Source: Candidatus Koribacter versatilis Ellin345 (GTDB lineage: Bacteria; Acidobacteriota; Terriglobia; Terriglobales; Acidobacteriaceae). Taken from it: DNA of 64,000 bases. The stretch spans positions 310,001-374,000 of the forward strand of contig NC_008009.1 of assembly GCF_000014005.1 (NCBI RefSeq). Direction: 5' to 3'. Below the pieces are notes generated by a model that made no database searches, was not told where the DNA came from, and worked only from the letters and a program-made list of their open reading frames with translations. Within the stretch, counting starts at the first letter, position 1, and every line of letters begins with the position of its first letter. Shown piece by piece: positions 63,811-64,000 of this stretch. The position numbers and the translations under genes are program-made.

Positions 63811-64000
63811 TGAACACACCTCCGGAAGGAGGATGAGGTGCAACTTAGGTGCCAAGTGAAGTCACTGAAACGCAATCGGTTGCGTGACGAAGCGAAGACA
63901 AGGCTGTTCAGGAACGATGCGCGATGTTCGAGACCGGACAGTGCTTCAAACCGCAGGTTTCGCGTCAGGATCAATTTGGCCGCTGCCGTTGCAGGCCGAG
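63811..64000. other. Right-edge region with nothing supported
   Basis: Between the orphan permease start and the window edge I see no start with a ribosome binding site and no complete reading frame with coding character. It probably contains the permease promoter. Confidence 0.3.

Noticed and set aside
61327-63813. Two plus-strand frames (61327-62757 and 62845-63813) opposite the second permease
   Set aside because: His/Arg/Gln-rich antisense translations; the permease reading frame is intact.

Overview
The window looks like a chromosomal segment of an Acidobacteriota bacterium, probably a Koribacter/Terriglobia relative. This is inferred from gene content, not from a database match. The signs are two long MacB/FtsX-type permeases with no ATPase gene beside them, a 1,125-residue TonB-dependent receptor with an N-terminal carboxypeptidase-regulatory-like domain, an FG-GAP/ASPIC (CRTAC1-like) secreted protein, IPT/TIG and YVTN propeller proteins, many Tat signals, and high GC. 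I see no phage, insertion sequence or CRISPR array.

1-17 kb: a TPR protein cut by the left edge follows an ECF sigma factor and a TPR-fused anti-sigma factor. Then come a discoidin-like lipoprotein, a secreted protein with a very long Gly/Ser linker, a hairpin-rich 500 bp gap, an orphan permease, a secreted zincin-like protein, a divergent aldo/keto reductase-TetR pair sharing a palindrome, tRNA-Pro(TGG), a 2H phosphoesterase, a UDP-glucose dehydrogenase homologue lacking its catalytic residues, OsmC, a CgeB-like glycosyltransferase with a sugar nucleotidyltransferase, a kinase-less DHp domain protein and tRNA-Leu(CAG).

17-28 kb: a five-gene minus-strand operon encodes response regulator, sensor kinase, TolC-like channel, adaptor and RND pump. 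An 11-bp tandem repeat sits at its head, and a matching CTGAA-N-CTGAA arrangement with the same 11-bp period lies before a PepSY-like gene. A YVTN propeller and a PAP2 phosphatase lie between.

28-48 kb: plant-polysaccharide (arabinan) utilisation. It contains a TonB receptor, a GH5-like enzyme, GH127 and GH51 arabinofuranosidases, an aldose epimerase, a sodium/solute symporter, araB, araD, araA and a LacI regulator. Three near-identical GTAA-N-CG-N-TTAC operators sit before araD, between araA and the GH51 gene, and just before the GH51 gene. The araD-symporter-small membrane protein-araB-epimerase-GH127 genes form one operon. Extracellular or periplasmic arabinosidases would release arabinose, the symporter would import it, and AraA, AraB and AraD would convert it to xylulose 5-phosphate.

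The same 31-50 kb stretch holds at least five apparent gene remnants: a GH43 3' end, a PpiC-SCO1 chimera, an arabinanase-like tail, an internally deleted SDR and the 3' third of a PiT phosphate permease.

50-64 kb: a large IPT/propeller/DUF11 secreted protein, a sugar-phosphate isomerase-like protein, a DECR1-like reductase, an Ntn-hydrolase (C45/phospholipase B-like), an MJ1255-type glycosyltransferase, a CDP-alcohol transferase, a MerR-TipAS regulator with its own 19-bp-spacer promoter, CtaA and a second orphan permease.
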